From positions 682,001 to 746,000 of the forward strand of contig JAWZYV010019464.1 of assembly GCA_038373885.1 (NCBI GenBank): DNA of 64,000 nt, given 5' to 3'. The notes below the pieces were generated by a model, which ran no database searches, was not told where the DNA came from, and was given only the letters and a program-made list of their open reading frames with translations. The stretch is from Cheiracanthium punctorium (lineage: Eukaryota; Arthropoda; Arachnida; Araneae; Cheiracanthiidae). Position numbers and translations under genes: made by a program. Positions 53,867 through 64,000 of this stretch are shown one piece after another (the stretch's first letter is position 1; every line of letters begins with the position of its first letter).

Positions 53867-54774
53867 TTAACCCTTTGAGGCGCAACCCTTTCCCAATGCT
53901 GAAAAAAGAGCAGCCGTTGCCATCGCTCGACTTAACGACCAGCAAGATGGCGGACGATCGAAGCGTTCATCGCGTGCCACAGATTTAGAGACCCTTTTTT
54001 GACGCAGCTGGCTGTGCCGCACAGCTTTTTCACGTGGCTTTTAGAAGGCAAAAGAGTGGGACCGAAATGTCGGCACCGCAGCCTGTCTTTCTCGTCAGCC
54101 ACGACTTGTTATTTATGAGGCTGGATCGGTCGTTCAAATAACGTTCCGTACGTGCTTGATGGAAAATAGATGGGTTTATCTCGCCATCTACAGCAAAGTG
54201 CAAAGAGTCTGTAGAGAAGTGTCTGTAATTCTGTTAAATAATTAATTATTAATAACCATTGTGAACTAAATATTAATAGTCAATCACAGTTAAATATTCA
54301 CAATTGAAAAGTTTAGTAAAGATTTGGTTAAAACCCAAGACCTGTGACGCAGGTCTTGGGTTTTAGCAAGTCTTGACGCACAGCCTAGAGACCCTTAAAA
54401 AACGCACAGCTGGCTGTGCGCGCACAGCCAGCTGCGTCAAAAAAGGGGTATCTAAATCTGTGGCACGCGATGAACGTTTCGATCTTCCGCCATCTTGCTG
54501 GTAGTTATGTCGAGTGATGGCAACGGTTGCCCTTTTGTCAGCATTGGGCAATCTATCCAGCTGTTCTCGCATTCTTCAGATGTCAGTGCTGTTAAAATAA
54601 TCGTGACCATTTTTTTTACGGGAAACGACGTTCTAAAAAGTAAAGGATTCTCGTGGAGCTATGTCCCCCGCAACTATTTTTATAGAAATCCAATGTATTC
54701 TTCGTGACTGGCAACAGTCAAAACGTCAGAGTTTGGTGTTCCCAGAGCGGGAACACTGCGCGTTAAAGGGTTAA
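53867..54774 (+). mobile_element. family P MITE, copy 7, with internal insertion
   Basis: TTAA at both ends; unit 2 of the tandem array shows the corresponding empty site as GACTTTCAATACATG. About 345 bp of unrelated sequence (54028-54373) lies between the two core arms, including the 54330-54364 hairpin. The right arm and right half are complete. Confidence 0.75.
54330..54364. other. perfect 15-bp-stem hairpin
   Basis: AAAACCCAAGACCTG and CAGGTCTTGGGTTTT pair perfectly around a TGACG loop. It sits within the sequence inserted in family P copy 7. It could be the palindromic remnant of another element or a fold-back junction. No terminator role is proposed in a eukaryote. Confidence 0.6.
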
Positions 54775-55650
54775 ATACATGAAGGTGTATGGATACATTC
54801 AATTCATCGAAAGTCTAATCAATGATTATTTTGGCTATCCCCAAAATCTCGCAGACTATCTCAAGCTTTCCGGCTTTTGGCGAAATATCGCCCAATCATG
54901 TATCAGAAGCAAATCTTTCAAACTCAACCCAGCTTGGTCTATATCGGAAATATTTGGCTAGAAATCGCTAAACCTTAGTATTATTGCAATTTTGTATCTC
55001 TTTCAAACAAAATAAGTTCAGATGAAGTGCGTCGAAAATATTTTTGATTTAATAGACGTACAAGGAAGACATGTGCTGTCCACATCACATTTTGTTCACG
55101 TAAAATAGGTTTCATTAACCCTAAAATGCAAGATTTTTTTTTTTTTTAATAGGCTGGATGTGAAATTATAACTTCATGACTTCGACTGGGTAATTTATGT
55201 ACAGGGTCAGTCAAATGACTTTCAATACATGAAGGTGTATGGATACATTCAATTCATGGAAAGTCTTTGGTCAATGACTGATTAGGCTATCCACAAAATC
55301 TCGCAAACTATCTCAAGCTTTCCGGCTTTTGGCGAAATATCGCCCAATCATGTATCAGAAGCAAATCTTTCAAATTGAAGTTTGAATATAGTCCAAGTTG
55401 GTCTATATCGGAAATATTTGGCTAGAAATCGCTAAACCTTAGTATTATTGCAGTTTTGGATCTCTTTTAAAGAAAATAAGTTCAGATGAAGTGCGTTGAA
55501 AATATTTTTGATTTAATACACGTCACGACATAGACAGCACACGTTAAGACATGTGCTGTCCACATCAGATTTTTTTCACGTAAAATAAGTTTCATTAACC
55601 CTAAAATGCCTGATTTTTTAAAAATGGGCAGAAAATGAAATTATAATTTC

Positions 55651-56071
55651 ATGTAGGCTTATTCATGCTAGGAAAAATATTAAAAAAAAATTTCAGCATA
55701 TAGTTTCTCAGAAAAAACATGAAAAAACCCATAAAACAAAACAAAAAAAGTAATATAGCCTAATTCTACTTTATTCAGTCCAAATATTACTATTTTTTAA
55801 TAGTTCTGTATTCATTTTCACTCAGAAATAAAAATTAGAAGCAATACAAATTCAGGCAAACGTTTCTTCAGCGAACTAAATGCACACGCTATGAATTCAT
55901 GCTTGTTTTCTCAAAATGTAATGTTGCCGTTCATTTTTAAAAACTAAACAATATTTCCATAATGGTCTTATATTTATATTAAATGAATATTTGTTCAAAA
56001 ACTACAAAAAAAGTTATTACGGAAAAATGCGAGTGTAGCCAACTGGCTGCAGTATGCACTGTAGGGTTAAA
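55651..56071. other. unassigned AT-rich spacer
   Basis: Nothing recognisable apart from A runs. Confidence 0.4.
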
Positions 56072-56690
56072 TAATATTAAATGTACCAGAAAGTAATGTT
56101 CTTTCTTTTTACGTAAAATTTATTCCTTCAACGCGCAGGAGAGCACCAAACTCTGACGTTTTGACTGTTGCCAGTCACGAAGAATAGATTTGAATAGATT
56201 TGATTTCCATAAAAATAGTGGCGGGTGACCTAGATCCACGAGAATCCTTTACTTTTTAGCACGTCATTTCCCGTCAAAAAATGGTCACGATTCTTTTGAA
56301 CAGCACTGACATCTGCTGACAAATGGAAGAATGTGAGAACAGCTGGATAGATTGCCCAATGCCGAAAAAACGGCAGCCGTTGCCATCGCTCGACTTCACT
56401 ACCAGCAAGAGGGCGGACGATCGAAACGTTCATCGCGTGCCACATATCTAGAGACCGTTTTTCGAGGACAGCTGGCTGTGCGCAACAGCCAGCGGTTGCG
56501 CCTCAAGGGGTTAAGCAACTAAACTTTCAACAAATATTGAATTACAAGCAAGCTGTGCCTAAATATCAGACTCATATTTGTTAAATTTTAAAGCAAGAAT
56601 CTCATAGATAATAGATATATATATATATATATATTTCATTCAAGAAATATGTCCCCCCCTCTCCCCCTTTTTCCACGTATTGCTGTTGTT
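56072..56690 (+). mobile_element. mariner relic, left part, split by a family P MITE
   Basis: ACCAGAAAGTAATGTTC, then after the MITE CTTTCAACAAATATTGAATT and AAGCTGTGCCTAAATATC match the left 100 bp of 36017-38329. Later CCCCCTCTCCCCCTTTTT matches its C-rich block. A TA microsatellite (about 56615-56632) lies between. No right end found. Confidence 0.5.
56124..56514 (-). mobile_element. family P MITE, copy 8, one core arm lost
   Basis: Right terminus GCGCCTCAAGGGG TTAA is intact. The opposite end is decayed (CCTTCAACGCGCAGG, TTAA replaced by TATT and the G-rich hairpin shortened). The core turns at CAGCTGGCTGTGCGCAACAGC and jumps directly to the terminus, as in copy 3. Confidence 0.65.
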
Positions 56691-56703
56691 GCTTATGCCC
56701 TCT

Positions 56704-57190
56704 TATGTTGTTGCTTATGCCCTGACAACCGCATGCGGACTGTTAACCTTACCCTCAGAAAGGGAGGCGATGGGCAAGGAGGGGGGGACCTTTCCTTTTA
56801 GTGGCCCCCAGTGGGAGGAAGTCCAACTTTAGCCCGGTGTTCCCCGAATTTAAAACCAATTCTAGAACAAGGACCAACTCTCTGATATCGGAACCCCCAG
56901 AGGTATCGTTTTACAGCTCGGAGGACATTGGAGCTAAGATGGATTTTTACTTGCACCAGCTCCCGTTAGCGTTCACGGTCCCACAGCGGTCGAGCCGAGA
57001 GGGTGTTGACCCTCCCAAGCGCTGGCCAAGCCGGATGCTGCTTCACTTGCAATGTTCGCATGGGAACGGAGTTTAGCGCACAGACCACTGTGGGACTTAT
57101 TCCACGTATATAGTCAGCAGTCGACCTTGTCATTAGAAATAAAAAAATGTTCTCTTCTGGTTTCCTAATTTCTGAGACAATCGCTTCTAC
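56704..57190 (+). repeat. possible solo LTR
   Basis: A GC-richer block starting TGTTGTTGCTTATGCCC and ending near CGCTTCTACA, with CGTATATAGTCAGCAG (TATA-like), AATAAA at about 57139 and a TTTCTTCTGGTTTCC-like tail. The TG..CA limits and order (TATA, AATAAA, U5) fit a retrotransposon LTR. A clear 5-bp duplication is not visible, no internal gag or pol is present, and the 91-codon frame at 56801 is not recognised. Confidence 0.35.
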
Positions 57191-57255
57191 ATATCAGACT
57201 TCACTATAGTCAGTTCGTCTTCAGTAGTAGCGCAATTATGAAAATTCGATTCATT

Positions 57256-57668
57256 CATTTAAAAACAGTTAAAAACACATTAAAATCCGTATGTAGCACT
57301 ATCGGTGGCAGCCACCACCTTCTTCAGCATAGGTCTTGGTTCCAAATGGCCAGCTCTCTTCCTTTGCAGGGCGTTCCACCCAGGATCGATCTGCGCATGC
57401 GTCATATCATTCACAGCGCCATAACAATAGCCAAAAACTCGCCAATTACAAAAACAGTCAGTATGCCCTAAATATGGAGGCCCTACAGATTATAACCACA
57501 GATGGCGCTGTGAATGATATGACGCATGCGCAGATCGATCCTGGGTGGAACGCCCTGCTGAGGAAGAGAGCTGGCCATTTGGAACCAAGACCTATGCTGA
57601 AGAAGGTGGTGGCTGCCACCGATAGTGCTACATACGGATTTTAATGTGTTTTTACCTGTTTTTAAATG
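57256..57668. mobile_element. foldback element with about 165-bp inverted arms
   Basis: CATTTAAAAACAGTTAAAAA to about 57420 is repeated in inverse from about 57500 to TTTTTAAATG. Arms share TAAAATCCGTATGTAGCAC, CTATCGGTGGCAGCCACCAC, AGCATAGGTCTTGGTTCC and CAGCGCCAT, with only scattered differences. The loop is about 75 bp. The plus-strand frames (102 and 77 codons) follow from arm symmetry. Confidence 0.8.
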
Positions 57669-58882
57669 ATTTTAACTATCCGTCACTTTGCTTTTAAATT
57701 CGATTCATTCGTTTCATTATTAATCGAATAAAATTCCGACTGACTGGCATGTTTCTTAATCTTACTTGGCGTTTCACGTCACTGAAACTGTGCAGCGGAA
57801 TTCCCAAAAACTTATCTCGGAAGAAAAACTTGAAAAACCTTATCATGAAACAAATGCTCGCTAAATACGACACGTGCTTGCAATAACCGAATTCTATAAA
57901 CGGCTTTAAGTACTTAATAATAAAATTATTTTAAGTTCCTTCATTAAACACGGTGTTCTCATTAATTCCGAGCTCGCAACAGCCGGGTTCGACTGTACTT
58001 TAATTTTATTAACATTGATATAGAAACATATTAAAACGTTCTATTTAAAAACAAAAATCGGTTTATATGAATTTTGAATAAGTCGACAATTTTTTATGCA
58101 AGCAGTTCTATGAGTAAGAATGAAAACAGTATTGGAAAGTGTTTTATAATCTGTATGCTTGGTAAGATCTATCTTTCTTGTTTTGTAAACCTCGCGAGGC
58201 CCTCATTAGAAGCGGCGTCTTATCTGAAGAACACAACTTTTAAGGAAGCGCTAAAAAAGCGACATCAGAGTCAGTTAGCGACAGATCCGCTTAAAAAAAT
58301 AAATAAATGCTCTTTATTAACCTAGACTGTAATCTATAACATCTTCGAGAATTGTTATGGCTGTTAAGGTGCTAAGGGATGGATAGTAAATTTCTGAAGG
58401 CGGAAAAAACCCAAAATAATAAGCTAAGCCATTATTAGGTCGGGCAGAAAAAAAAGTTATTTTATAACTTTATTGGAAAAAAACTAGAAAAACGGAAGTG
58501 ATTAAAATAATGTTATCTTTGGGAGCCTTTTAATTGAGAATGATGAAACTATTTCCCATTTTATTATGCTTAGATTCCTTAAATGAAGATCTTTAAAGGC
58601 GATTTAAAAAAAGTTGTAATTAGTTGAAAAGAAACAGAGGTTTATTAGAGTTCCTGAAAGATTTTGCAGGATTTTTTTTTTTAAACCTTTATTACGTCTT
58701 GGCGTTTTGAACTTATAGTATACGCTTTGAATGTTAAAAATAATGATTACAATTTTTTTTTTGTTGCAGATTGTTTTTAGTTTTAAAAACTAAGCTAGAA
58801 ATATGAATATGGATATTTTCATAGGCATTCTTGCTTTCTTTTAACCCTTAATTGCATAGCGATGGATACTTACATCGTATGT
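57669..58882. other. unassigned spacer ending in a lone family Q terminus
   Basis: TTAACCCTTAATTGCATAGCG at 58843 matches the family Q end of 4627-5204, but its partner end is not found. No gene recognised; the 83-codon frame at 58074 has no motif. Confidence 0.4.
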
Positions 58883-59361
58883 TTAACCCTTTATAAAGCC
58901 GAGGTAAGAATACTTACCACCTATGGTCTATTAAATACAGAAATCCATTATCATTAGCGAATTTTCTGATTTTTGTTCAGTTATATTGGATGTATATTTT
59001 TTCCATTCCTTCCTCCTAGATTCTAAATTATATTTGGCTTATGAGCTTTTCTTTCATTCGTTATTTTAAAGAAAGCTCGAATAATGACTCGAAAATGGAG
59101 CCTAAGAATCATAGCTTTTAAATATATATTTTTGCGTTTCATCCCGTGTACAAGCAGCAGGTAGTTTTCCGACTTTGATTTTGTGAATAATTAATGTATT
59201 CTCCTGCGAAATTTCTATGTTTTATAATATTTATTTCTCCAATTTTCACGTGGGATATTACTGTAGAGGGAAATATATGAGTTAATCCTAAAAAAAATGG
59301 GCCAGAAAAATCCCAGGTATTTTCGACTCTCTGCACATAAACTCGCCTTATAAAGGGTTAA
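58883..59361. mobile_element. TTAA-flanked element, family T (CCCTTTATAAAGCCGAG ends)
   Basis: TTAA CCCTTTATAAAGCCGAGG ... CTCGCCTTATAAAGGG TTAA, 471 bp between the TTAA pairs. The inverted ends agree over about 16 bp with one or two mismatches. No transposase. Confidence 0.65.
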
Positions 59362-59968
59362 AACACGTTCACTGCCAGATTAGAGTACGAGCAAAATTTC
59401 TTATGGAGAACTTACATTTAAAATATAGTTTTTTTTGTAATAAATGCGCCACGTTGTGAATAATAAAAATGTCAGACATTTCTTTCAAACTGCATGTTTT
59501 TCGAAAGATTAATTAATTATCTACAAAATTGACGTAGGAAATTTAGCTTACACTCGTAAATATCGCAAGATCGGCAGCAAACGTGTGTAAAATTCTATAA
59601 GACGATCATCAATGTATTCTAAAAAAAAAACCCAAAGGAAATTTATCTGTACGATGGCACTGTGAGTTGTAATCATTAAGTTTTATGATGTTCGTATGCG
59701 TGCGTTAGTAGTAGATTGCCTCATGATTCGCCACTATGCGTTGCTAGATGGCGTTTATATAGCTAATCATTAAAAGGGATTCGAGTATTTTCCTTTGACA
59801 GGCTGATACTATTTCGCTCGTCTGTCGCTAATCGATGATCGTCCTACATGCAAGTCCGTGTTTCAAAATAAAATCAAGTACTTTATTTAAAATATAACTT
59901 TTCCCCACGACATTAGTTTTTGTGGTACTGCCCTATATTGCCACCAGTTTTTTTTAAATAATGGGTCT
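59362..59968. other. unassigned spacer
   Basis: A GATGGCGTTTATATAGC block near 59747 resembles the other AGATGGCG blocks. Nothing else seen. Confidence 0.4.
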
Positions 59969-60468
59969 TTAACCCTTTCATCACCGAATTATGAAAAAAA
60001 AAAATCTGTCTAGCATTTAATGTATCTGAAATACTATTATAAATCATGCAGAAATATTTTTTTCTAATGTCGATTAATATAGATTTTTCTAATATTAATT
60101 TATGCATTTTCGAAGCACATCTTGTTATGCTAAAATTAATTTAAAAGGATGCACATATTAGGTAAATGTCGGGGAATAAGAAAAAAAAACTATAATTACC
60201 TTAAAAACAAAAAACTGTAAAAAAGAAGCGTCAATATTTTCTTAATTTTTCTCCTGAAACAATGAAACGAAAACTGTAAAAAATGATCTAAATGGACTAG
60301 TACTGCAATCTAGGCACGATTTATGCATCTAGTTAAGAGCCTCCTATACTTTCTACATGAATGAATGATATTGATATCACTGAAAGAAAAAATACTAAAT
60401 TCAATTGTTTTCTCTCTAAATATTGCTATTTGAAGTGAATTTGAAGTTCAGGGTGACGAGAGCGTTAA
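59969..60468. mobile_element. TTAA-flanked element, family U (CnCTnTCnTCACC ends)
   Basis: TTAA CCCTTTCATCACCGAA ... CAGGGTGACGAGAGCG TTAA. Inverted ends agree at 11 of 13 positions. 492 bp, AT-rich interior, no frame of note. Confidence 0.5.
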
Positions 60469-60695
60469 TTTCTTAAGCATTGTATTCAGTTAAGTGAGAG
60501 TATTCTGAGTGCTGTAAGGCCAGCAACACCAAGTAACAGTGAAAAACCGACTACCAGATTTTATACGATTGCATTTTGTGCGTATTTTAGGACACATATG
60601 TACGTCCTGGTATCTCAAAAGGAAGAATAAATTACTTAAAGATAACTTAATTATTTATTCTGTTTTTTTTTATGCCGCTTTCTGTTATTCAGCGC

Positions 60696-61152
60696 TTAAC
60701 CCTTTAACGTGCAGTTTTCCCGCTCTTGGAACACTCAACTCTGACGTTCTGACTGTTGCCAGTCACGAAGAATAGATTGGATTTCTATAAAAATAGTTAC
60801 GGGTGACATAGCTCCACGAGAATCCGTTACTTTTTAGCACGTCATTTCCCGTCAAAAAATGGTCACGAGTAATTTTTAACAGCACTGACATCTCCTGAAA
60901 AATGGAAGAATGCGAGAACATCTGGATCGATTGTCCAATGCTGAAAAAAAGGACAGCCGTTGCCATCGCTCGACTTAACGACCAGCAAGATGGCGGACGA
61001 TCGAAACGTTCATCGCGTGCCACAGATCTAGAGATCCCCTTTTTGACGACAGCTGGCTGTGCGCGGACACAGCCAGCTGTCGTCAAAAAGGGCCGATAGC
61101 AACGCCTGTCCTTTTTTCCGCATTGGGAAAGGGTTGTGCCTTAAAGGGTTAA
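60696..61152 (-). mobile_element. family P MITE, copy 9
   Basis: TTAA at both ends, reverse orientation. The turn CAGCTGGCTGTGCGCGGACACAGCCAGCTG (13-bp stems, spoken of here by parts) is intact, but the second arm is deleted after TCGTCAAAAAGGGC. Two opposing frames (107 and 65 codons) are palindrome artefacts. Confidence 0.75.
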
Positions 61153-61716
61153 GGGGGTTGAAGACAAAAAAGTTTCAAGCAGATAGTATGCAAACATACC
61201 CATTGCCAACTGTTAAATGAAGTATGCAGCATTTTAAAATTATCTTACAATCAAAATGTTACTGTTCCCCAATAAGTTTAGTTTATACTGCTGCGGATTA
61301 AAATTTGATTGCAAGAACAACATTAATTTAAAAGGATACTCCAACCTGTATAGTTATTACCCGTGAAGCAATTATGGATCCGTATACTTTAATTATAGCG
61401 ATGTACTTTTCTTTTCCAATGCGTGGAACTGCAAAAGTGTTAACATGTTGCTAGCATTCTACCTTTGCTTAATTACCTCTACTTTAATCTATAATATGAT
61501 ATATAGAGTTGTAGATTGGTGTATTTTAATTTAAATCACCTCATTATATATACAAAGGTGATTTAGTAAATATTTTTAAAATGGATTTTACTTTTTTTCA
61601 TTGTATAATTGTTGATACAAAAGTTTTAATCCTTTAATTTATTTCAATATTTTATGTAATGTTATATTGAAAGTTAAAATCCACTTCATATTTATGATTC
61701 GATCTATTCATTATGC
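61153..61716. other. unassigned AT-rich spacer
   Basis: A loose inverted pair TTTAATTTAAATCACC / GGTGATTTAGTAAAT lies around 61525-61570. No gene. Confidence 0.35.
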
Positions 61717-61860
61717 AGACTAAAACATCCGCATAAAAAATCCGCAAAGTCATCGCTCATGCGCATGCGGAGGCGGATATTTCAAATTTGCGGATGCTCC
61801 AAGGCAGCAGATGCGGATGCAGATATCCGCAACAACGCCACCTCAAGGTAATTCATCTTG
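61717..61860. repeat. cluster of GCGGAT motifs in both orientations
   Basis: ATCCGCA and TGCGGAT-type motifs occur about eight times in 140 bp (CATCCGCAT, AATCCGCAAAG, GCGGAGGCGGATAT, TTTGCGGATGC, ATGCGGATGCAGATATCCGC). Comparable motif clusters occur in some hAT-type non-autonomous elements. No boundaries determined. Confidence 0.4.
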
Positions 61861-62369
61861 TCTATGACGTATATATTGATGTTGATGTTGTTGTGTTGCC
61901 ACAATGACTTTTAAAAGTTGTTCTATTTTGTAAATCTTTTCATGTTCTTATGAAGAAATTTATGACAAAGCTGGAATCACAATAACGTAGTTGAATAAAA
62001 ATGCGAGAATGATTATGCATAGTAGAACAAAAGCAATGGAACATTTCCGACATCTTTAGACATTAAATTCGTGAAGATTTTGAAAATTAGTTAAAAAAAA
62101 ATAATGATGACGAAATTAGGCTTTCAAGAACAAGATTATAGGAGAATTGTCTTAAAAAAATAAATAAATAAAAAAAAAACGAAAAAGGAAAAGGTAAAAA
62201 TAAATATAAATAATAAAATTAAGAAAATGGTAGTTACCGATAAGTGACACTAAAATAGATAATATGAAACAAATTTTGATTCTCGAAAAATCCATTTCAA
62301 TTTTCAAAGTTTTCACAAATTTTGAAAAATTGTTAAAATACAAACAAATAAATAGTGATTAAAAAAATA
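61861..62369. other. unassigned AT-rich spacer
   Basis: Only low-complexity A-rich tracts (TAAATAAATAAA near 62160). Confidence 0.4.
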
Positions 62370-62555
62370 CCTGTTTATAAAAAAAAAAAAAAATCAGAGA
62401 GGCTAAAACGAGACATCGAAGAATTTTCAAATAAATACTTGTTTCGTCTTATACATGTTAGCGCCATCTGTCGGTAAATTTTTGAATTTTTTCTGTCATT
62501 AAGAATGAATCTGATTTTTGCTTCTTTTTATCCTATTTGTGCAAACCGCAATTAT
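62370..62555. mobile_element. AGATGGCG inverted-repeat element, copy 4, eroded
   Basis: Central TTAGCGCCATCTGTCGG and the right end TTTATCCTATTTGTGCAAACC match the family. The left end is reduced to AATCAGAGAGGC. Confidence 0.45.
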
Positions 62556-62615
62556 TAAAATGATTATTTGCTTTTTTAATGAAATTTTAAAATTAGTACG
62601 AATTTATGTTTCACC

Positions 62616-62970
62616 CAATATTTTAAAGAACATTTTCACAATATTTTAACGAACATTTTCGCAATATTTTAAAGAACATGTGATAAGTCATGAATGCATT
62701 TTGGCAAAAGGAAAACTGAATGAGAAAAAATGCCTTTGAATCGCCTTGTACGATAAGAAAATGTTTCGTAATATTATAATAATTATTATTTTATGTTATT
62801 TTAGTTAGCAAAATATTCATGTAATATTAAATAATGAATCAATAAATGTAATATTTCTAATTGTCTATAATATATTAATGTAATATTTTAGTTAGCAAAA
62901 TATTCATGTAATATTAAATAATGAATAAATTAATGTAATATTTCTAATTGTCTATAATATATGTGCACTA
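62616..62970 (+). repeat. two small tandem arrays
   Basis: CAATATTTTAAAGAACATTTT-type units of about 25 bp occur three times before 62680. Then an 87-bp unit (TTAGTTAGCAAAATATTCAT, AATGAAT, ATTTCTAATTGTCTATAA) occurs twice, starting at 62801 and 62888. Confidence 0.75.
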
Positions 62971-63151
62971 TAGTTTTACATATATATACTTATGTTTTTT
63001 AAAAAGAATTTTAAACAAAAATAATTCACATTTTATTATCATACAGACTATGCCACCAAACTACAAAAGGAAAACAGATTGAGCTTTTTGTTCAGAATCA
63101 AATTCAATGCAATAATAATTAAATGATTAGTCAAAATTAAATTTATACTGC

Positions 63152-63352
63152 ACACCCTCCAAAAAAAGTATTCGAGCAAGAGAGAAATTTCCTATGTTGG
63201 TTTCTTATATTAAAAATTATTTATCATAGAATATGAATTAGGCTATGTATAAATATGAATTTCCATATTTCTGTCAGGTTGTGCGTTTTTATTATTCGCA
63301 AATCTAAAATAGGAATTTTCTCTCTTGCTCGAATACTTTTTTTGGAGGGTGT
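63152..63352. mobile_element. MITE with about 40-bp ends starting ACACCCTCC
   Basis: ACACCCTCCAAAAAAAGTAT, TCGAGCAAGAGAGAAATTTCC at the left and the inverse at the right ending TTTTTTTGGAGGGTGT. About 201 bp. A broken relative is at 3345-3500. Target duplication not evident. Confidence 0.75.
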
Positions 63353-64000
63353 ACGTAAAGGATTTTTTTGCTCTAATAAATGTCTCAATTGTGACCGGAT
63401 TCAGTAAATCCAATGCAAAATGGTTGTACGATGTTTGCAACAGAGATACTTTGTACTGAATGAAATGTTGAGAAGGCTACCAATTAAATCTGTACAGTTA
63501 TTAGTTCTAGTGAAATAATTTTGAATAAAAAATCAGTTTAGAGATTTGTTTGTTTCTCCATACTTAGTGTTAATTCATACGTAATTTTTCCACTTTTCGT
63601 ATTTCATTTCAACATAACTGGTGGCATCTTCCCCGCATATGGGTCATTTTCAAAATTCGGTGCCATTTGCTGTCCGCGTGTAAAATATATTTTTTTTTTT
63701 TACAGGGTAACGAGAAAATGTAAAGGATTTTTCTTTTTATCGTGGTTTTTATAATACAGTTTCCAGTACTGAAACGATAGATTGAAAGAAATATTATTTA
63801 ATAAATTTGTTTTAAAAAAGAAATGAGGTGAGAAGATACTGAAACATAGCTGTCCGAATCATAGAAGATAAAACCTGTTATGCAGAATGATTGCCCCAAA
63901 ACTAAAATTTATCCTCTGCCATGCTTTAACATTGTGAAACAGAGTTTAAATTACACTACGAAAAGGTTTTAAGAAAAATAGAAGACTTTTGATAATTAAA
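63353..64000. other. unassigned AT-rich spacer to window end
   Basis: No element boundary or gene recognised. Confidence 0.4.

Larger units (their letters stand above)
53738..55650 (+). repeat. tandem array, 450-480-bp unit, first unit split by a family P MITE
   Basis: Units start with ACGTAAAATAGGTTTCATTA at 53746, 55098 and (partial) 55578. Shared parts include CTTCATGACTTCGACTGGG, GAAGGTGTATGGATACATTC, AGCTTTCCGGCTTTTGGCG and TTCAGATGAAGTGCGT. Removing the MITE from unit 1 gives a 448-bp period. Unit 2 to unit 3 is 480 bp. The 60-codon frame at 54779 is not supported. Confidence 0.75.

Noticed and set aside
57336..57644. 102-codon frame in the foldback element
   Set aside because: It runs across both inverted arms, so its length follows from arm symmetry rather than coding selection.
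1..64000. Endogenous viral or bacterial-type defence, toxin or operon system
   Set aside because: No polymerase, capsid, nuclease, toxin or operon-like gene cluster is seen. The content is explained by transposable elements and spacer DNA.

Overview
This window looks like a repeat-dominated, AT-rich intergenic stretch of an arthropod nuclear genome, probably a chelicerate and most likely a spider. The organism call is inference. It rests on the Tc1 and mariner transposase types, the dense MITE load, tRNA-derived SINEs, recurrent 'TAGATGGCGCT' blocks, and the absence of operons, ribosome-binding sites or any recognisable host exon. I found no intact host gene. The only intact protein-coding gene is a Tc1-family transposase at 32694-33734 on the minus strand. 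Almost every other open frame is a chance frame inside a transposon or palindrome.

Layout. 1-9 kb: a hAT end, several small inverted-repeat elements, and three copies of a TTAA-flanked palindromic MITE family that has nine copies in the window. 9-12.3 kb: AT-rich and nearly featureless. 12.3-14.3 kb: a GC-richer block of decayed frames. 14.4-20.5 kb: nested DNA elements. 20.6-22.5 kb: a tandem-repeat-bearing element. 22.56-35.55 kb: a direct tandem duplication (unit about 5.8 kb). Copy 2 carries a complete 1.4-kb Tc1 transposon whose exact empty TA site survives in copy 1. A 190-bp near-perfect palindrome in copy 2 is a shortened 120-bp version in copy 1.

36-38.3 kb: a mariner relic holding three nested younger insertions. 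38.3-43 kb: mostly unassigned sequence with one coding-like remnant. 43-51 kb: pogo-like, hAT-like (8-bp target duplications) and TA-flanked elements nested in one another, plus four SINE copies. 51.9-57.7 kb: an inverted third paralogue of part of the duplicated unit, a DINE/Helentron-like element with about 173-bp tandem units, a 450-480-bp tandem array, a possible solo LTR and a 413-bp foldback element. 58.8-63.4 kb: three further TTAA-flanked elements and several short repeats.

The genes do not form a pathway. What works together is mobile-element biology: a few transposase sources and many non-autonomous families. Because elements sit inside one another or are present or absent between duplicate copies, their relative ages can be read from the sequence. 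All identities are by eye; no database search, alignment program or folding program was run.
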